The notes under the pieces were generated by a model, which saw only the letters and a list, made by a program, of their open reading frames with translations, was not told where the DNA came from and searched no databases. DNA of 64,000 nucleotides from Acidocella sp. 20-57-95 (GTDB lineage Bacteria; Pseudomonadota; Alphaproteobacteria; Acetobacterales; Acetobacteraceae): the NCBI GenBank assembly GCA_002255575.1, contig NCAT01000008.1, positions 1 to 64,000 on the forward strand, in the 5' to 3' direction. Positions 62,000 through 64,000 of the stretch are shown in pieces (the first letter of the stretch is position 1; every line of letters starts with the position of its first letter). The position numbers and the translations under genes were made by a program.

Positions 62000-64000
62000 A
62001 TGAAGATTTCCGAACGGGCATTCAGGGCCGTTGGTAAGCCCTTGGCACGTAATGAGGATTTGCGCCTGATTACCGGTAAAGGCCGCTTCACAGATGATTT
62101 CAACCTGCCCGGCCAGCTTTGGGCAGCGATGGTGCGCTCACCCTACCCTCATGCGCGGATTCGGAATGTTGATGGCCGTGTAGCGCTGCAGCTTCCCAAA
62201 GTGTTAGCTGTTTATAGTGGCGCGGATTGTGAAGCCGATGGACTGAAAGAGATCAATCACAACCCGGTACCTTCGACCAAATATGATCTCAAATTAACCG
62301 GCAAAGATGGTGGTGCTGTTTTTATCGGCAAACACACTCTATTGCCGACGGACCGTGCCCGCTATGTGGGTGAAGCTGTCGCGATGGTGGTAGCCGAAAC
62401 GCGCGAAGCTGCCTTAACCGGTGCTGAAAATGTGATGGTCGGTTATGAAGAGCTCCCTTTTGTCGTCGGTACGGTTGAAGCAACCCAGCCCGGAGCCCCG
62501 ATTTTATGGGATAGCCAGACCGATAATATTTTGGTTGATTCCAGCTTTGGTGATGCCGCAGCAACGGCTACTGCTTTTGCAAAAGCAGCACATATCGTCA
62601 GTGATGTTTTCCATATTGGCCGGGTGACTGGCGTGCCGCTAGAGCCACGCGCCGCCCTCGGCGACTATAATAGCGAAACCGGCCGCTATACCTTATATGC
62701 CGGTAGCGGCGGAGCTGTTCGCCAGAAGCATGAGCTTGCCCATGTGCTCGGCGTTGAGCCGAAAGATGTGCGTGTTTTATCATTTGATGTCGGCGGCAAT
62801 TTTGGCACGCGCAACCGGGCTTATGTGGAATTCGGCTTAGTGATGTGGGCAGCGCGTAAGCTGGGCCGGCCTGTTAAGTTCCGCGCGGATCGCTCCGAAT
62901 GTTTCTTGACTGATTATCAGGGCCGCGATCTGGTCACCGAAGTTTCCTTGGCGATTGACGAGTCAGGAAAATTTCTTGCAATGCGTGCGTCCAACCTCAG
63001 CAATGTCGGCGCGCGCTGTGTGTCGCTCTCGCCATTAAGCAAAGGTTCCGGGCTGATCACCGGGTCTTACAATATTCCGCTCGCCACCTTGCGTTCCCGT
63101 GCAGTGTTTTCCAACACCATGCCAACTCAGGCCTATCGTAGCTCGGGTCGCCCAGAAGTGACATTTGCGATTGAGCGCTTGATCGATAAAGCCGCGACGC
63201 AATTAAACATGGACCGGTTTGAGATACGCCGCCGTAATTTGGTCGCACCATCGCAGATGCCATATCGCAATGCTGTCGGATCTACCTACGATAGTGGTGA
63301 GTACGAGATCAATATGGATAAGCTGCTCCGCCTAGCAGATTGGCAAGGTGCGGCGGCACGCCGTGAGGACGCGAAGCGGCGCGGTAAGCTGCTTGGCATT
63401 GGCTTTGCGAACTATGTTGAATCATCGATTGGCACACCAAAAGAACGCGCTGATTTAATTGTGTCACCTGAGGGCATTGAAGTTGTCATCGGCACACAGC
63501 CTGCTGGGCAGGGTCATGAAACCAGTTTTGCGCAGGTGACGGCAGATTTATTGGGTGTGCCGTTTGAACGTGTGAAAATCATACTTGGTGATACCGACGT
63601 TGTTAGCGCTGGTGGCGGAACCCATTCTGGCCGTTCCATGCGCCATGCCAGCGCGGTGATCGCACTTGCTTCAGATGATTTGGTAAGTAAAGCCAAATTA
63701 CTCGCGGCTCAGATATTCCATGTGGCCGAGGGTGACGTTGAATTTGACGATGGCGTATTCAAAATCACTGGTACAAATATCACAACTGACTGGTTCGATC
63801 TTGCAAAGCGTTTGAAAGAACTCCAGCTCGAAGATTTTCCTGGTGGGTTATGGGTGCGCCGCGATAATGAAATGCACACGCCGGTTTTTCCCAATGGTGC
63901 TTGCATGTGTGAAATTGAGATCGACCCAGAAACGGGGGGTATTGAGATTACACGCTATGCCACAGTCGATGATGTGGGCCGTTGCATCAACCCGCTGATT
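62000..64000 (+). CDS. Xanthine dehydrogenase-family molybdenum hydroxylase subunit (partial)
   Basis: 667 residues are visible and the frame continues past the right edge. It starts MKISERAFRAVGKPLARNED after an AAGGAGT site. Family segments are SFDVGGNFGTRNRAYVEFGL, TQPAGQGHETSFAQVTADLL and DDVGRCINPLI. The active-site loop reads AYRSSGRPE, unlike the AYRCSFR of the window's form I CODH, so this is another molybdenum hydroxylase (aldehyde, heterocycle or carboxylate oxidising). Its Fe-S and FAD partners are not visible. A GntR-type operator candidate lies just upstream. Confidence 0.9.
   Translation, partial: MKISERAFRAVGKPLARNEDLRLITGKGRFTDDFNLPGQLWAAMVRSPYPHARIRNVDGRVALQLPKVLAVYSGADCEADGLKEINHNPVPSTKYDLKLTGKDGGAVFIGKHTLLPTDRARYVGEAVAMVVAETREAALTGAENVMVGYEELPFVVGTVEATQPGAPILWDSQTDNILVDSSFGDAAATATAFAKAAHIVSDVFHIGRVTGVPLEPRAALGDYNSETGRYTLYAGSGGAVRQKHELAHVLGVEPKDVRVLSFDVGGNFGTRNRAYVEFGLVMWAARKLGRPVKFRADRSECFLTDYQGRDLVTEVSLAIDESGKFLAMRASNLSNVGARCVSLSPLSKGSGLITGSYNIPLATLRSRAVFSNTMPTQAYRSSGRPEVTFAIERLIDKAATQLNMDRFEIRRRNLVAPSQMPYRNAVGSTYDSGEYEINMDKLLRLADWQGAAARREDAKRRGKLLGIGFANYVESSIGTPKERADLIVSPEGIEVVIGTQPAGQGHETSFAQVTADLLGVPFERVKIILGDTDVVSAGGGTHSGRSMRHASAVIALASDDLVSKAKLLAAQIFHVAEGDVEFDDGVFKITGTNITTDWFDLAKRLKELQLEDFPGGLWVRRDNEMHTPVFPNGACMCEIEIDPETGGIEITRYATVDDVGRCINPLI

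Noticed and set aside
62000..64000. A second CO dehydrogenase large subunit
   Set aside because: The active-site loop is AYRSSGR, lacking the Cys of form I AYRCSFR and differing from the form II AYRGAGR loop.
1..64000. CRISPR arrays, rRNA or complete tRNA genes
   Set aside because: Reading through the window gave no regularly spaced repeats and no cloverleaf or rRNA-like stretch. Only the short tRNA-fMet-like end near 2000 was seen.

Overview
The window looks like a chromosomal segment of an alphaproteobacterium. The order is inferred, most likely Acetobacterales or Rhodospirillales, from a ureDABCEFG-urtABCDE layout, a form I CO dehydrogenase cluster, Tat-type solute-binding proteins and moderately high GC coding sequence. 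No rRNA, complete tRNA or CRISPR array is visible.

Left edge (1-2046): the right end of an IS66-like element has cut off the 5' end of an HD-domain phosphohydrolase gene, which is followed 2 nt later by a small YwgA-like gene. A short stretch like the 3' end of initiator tRNA lies between this patch and the next operon, so it may be an island remnant. 2158-11887: a plus-strand run of urease structural and accessory genes (ureDABCEFG) and a urea ABC importer (urtABCDE). Convergent to it (11884-16193) is a regulatory pair: a LuxR-type response regulator and a giant sensor made of an NCS1-type permease, a Cys-rich patch, a histidine kinase and a receiver.

16281-25442: a PAS-LytTR regulator of the RcoM type is divergent from a form I aerobic CO dehydrogenase operon (coxM, coxS, coxL with AYRCSFR, coxG, coxD, coxE) that also carries mocA-like and xdhC-like genes for the Mo cofactor. 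25446-31621: OmpW, an EmrAB-type efflux pair and a cNMP-binding patatin phospholipase.

32119-40214 is the most unusual region. Two glycosyltransferases resemble the fungal mannan enzymes Anp1/Mnn9 (GT62) and Mnn1 (GT71). With them are a GT4 enzyme, a PqqD-like peptide-binding protein, an HprK-related kinase, two tandem small proteins with a Tat-like leader and a compact S74 self-cleaving domain, a SunS-like GT2 with TPR-like repeats, and an NTP_transf_5 nucleotidyltransferase. I propose that this is an undescribed peptide or small-protein modification pathway in which the S74 proteins are the substrates.

40553-64000 is a catabolic and transport region. It holds two LIV-type ABC importers (one with a fused LivH-LivM permease), a BKACE enzyme, an ornithine cyclodeaminase homologue, a TctC-type binding protein, a class II aldolase, an N-acetyltransferase with an extra N-terminal domain, an LctP-type permease, an alpha/beta hydrolase, a TIGR02444 protein, an NMT1-like binding protein without a signal peptide, and a molybdenum hydroxylase running off the right edge. 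Two near-identical GntR-type operator candidates precede the permease and the molybdenum hydroxylase, suggesting one shared regulator encoded elsewhere.
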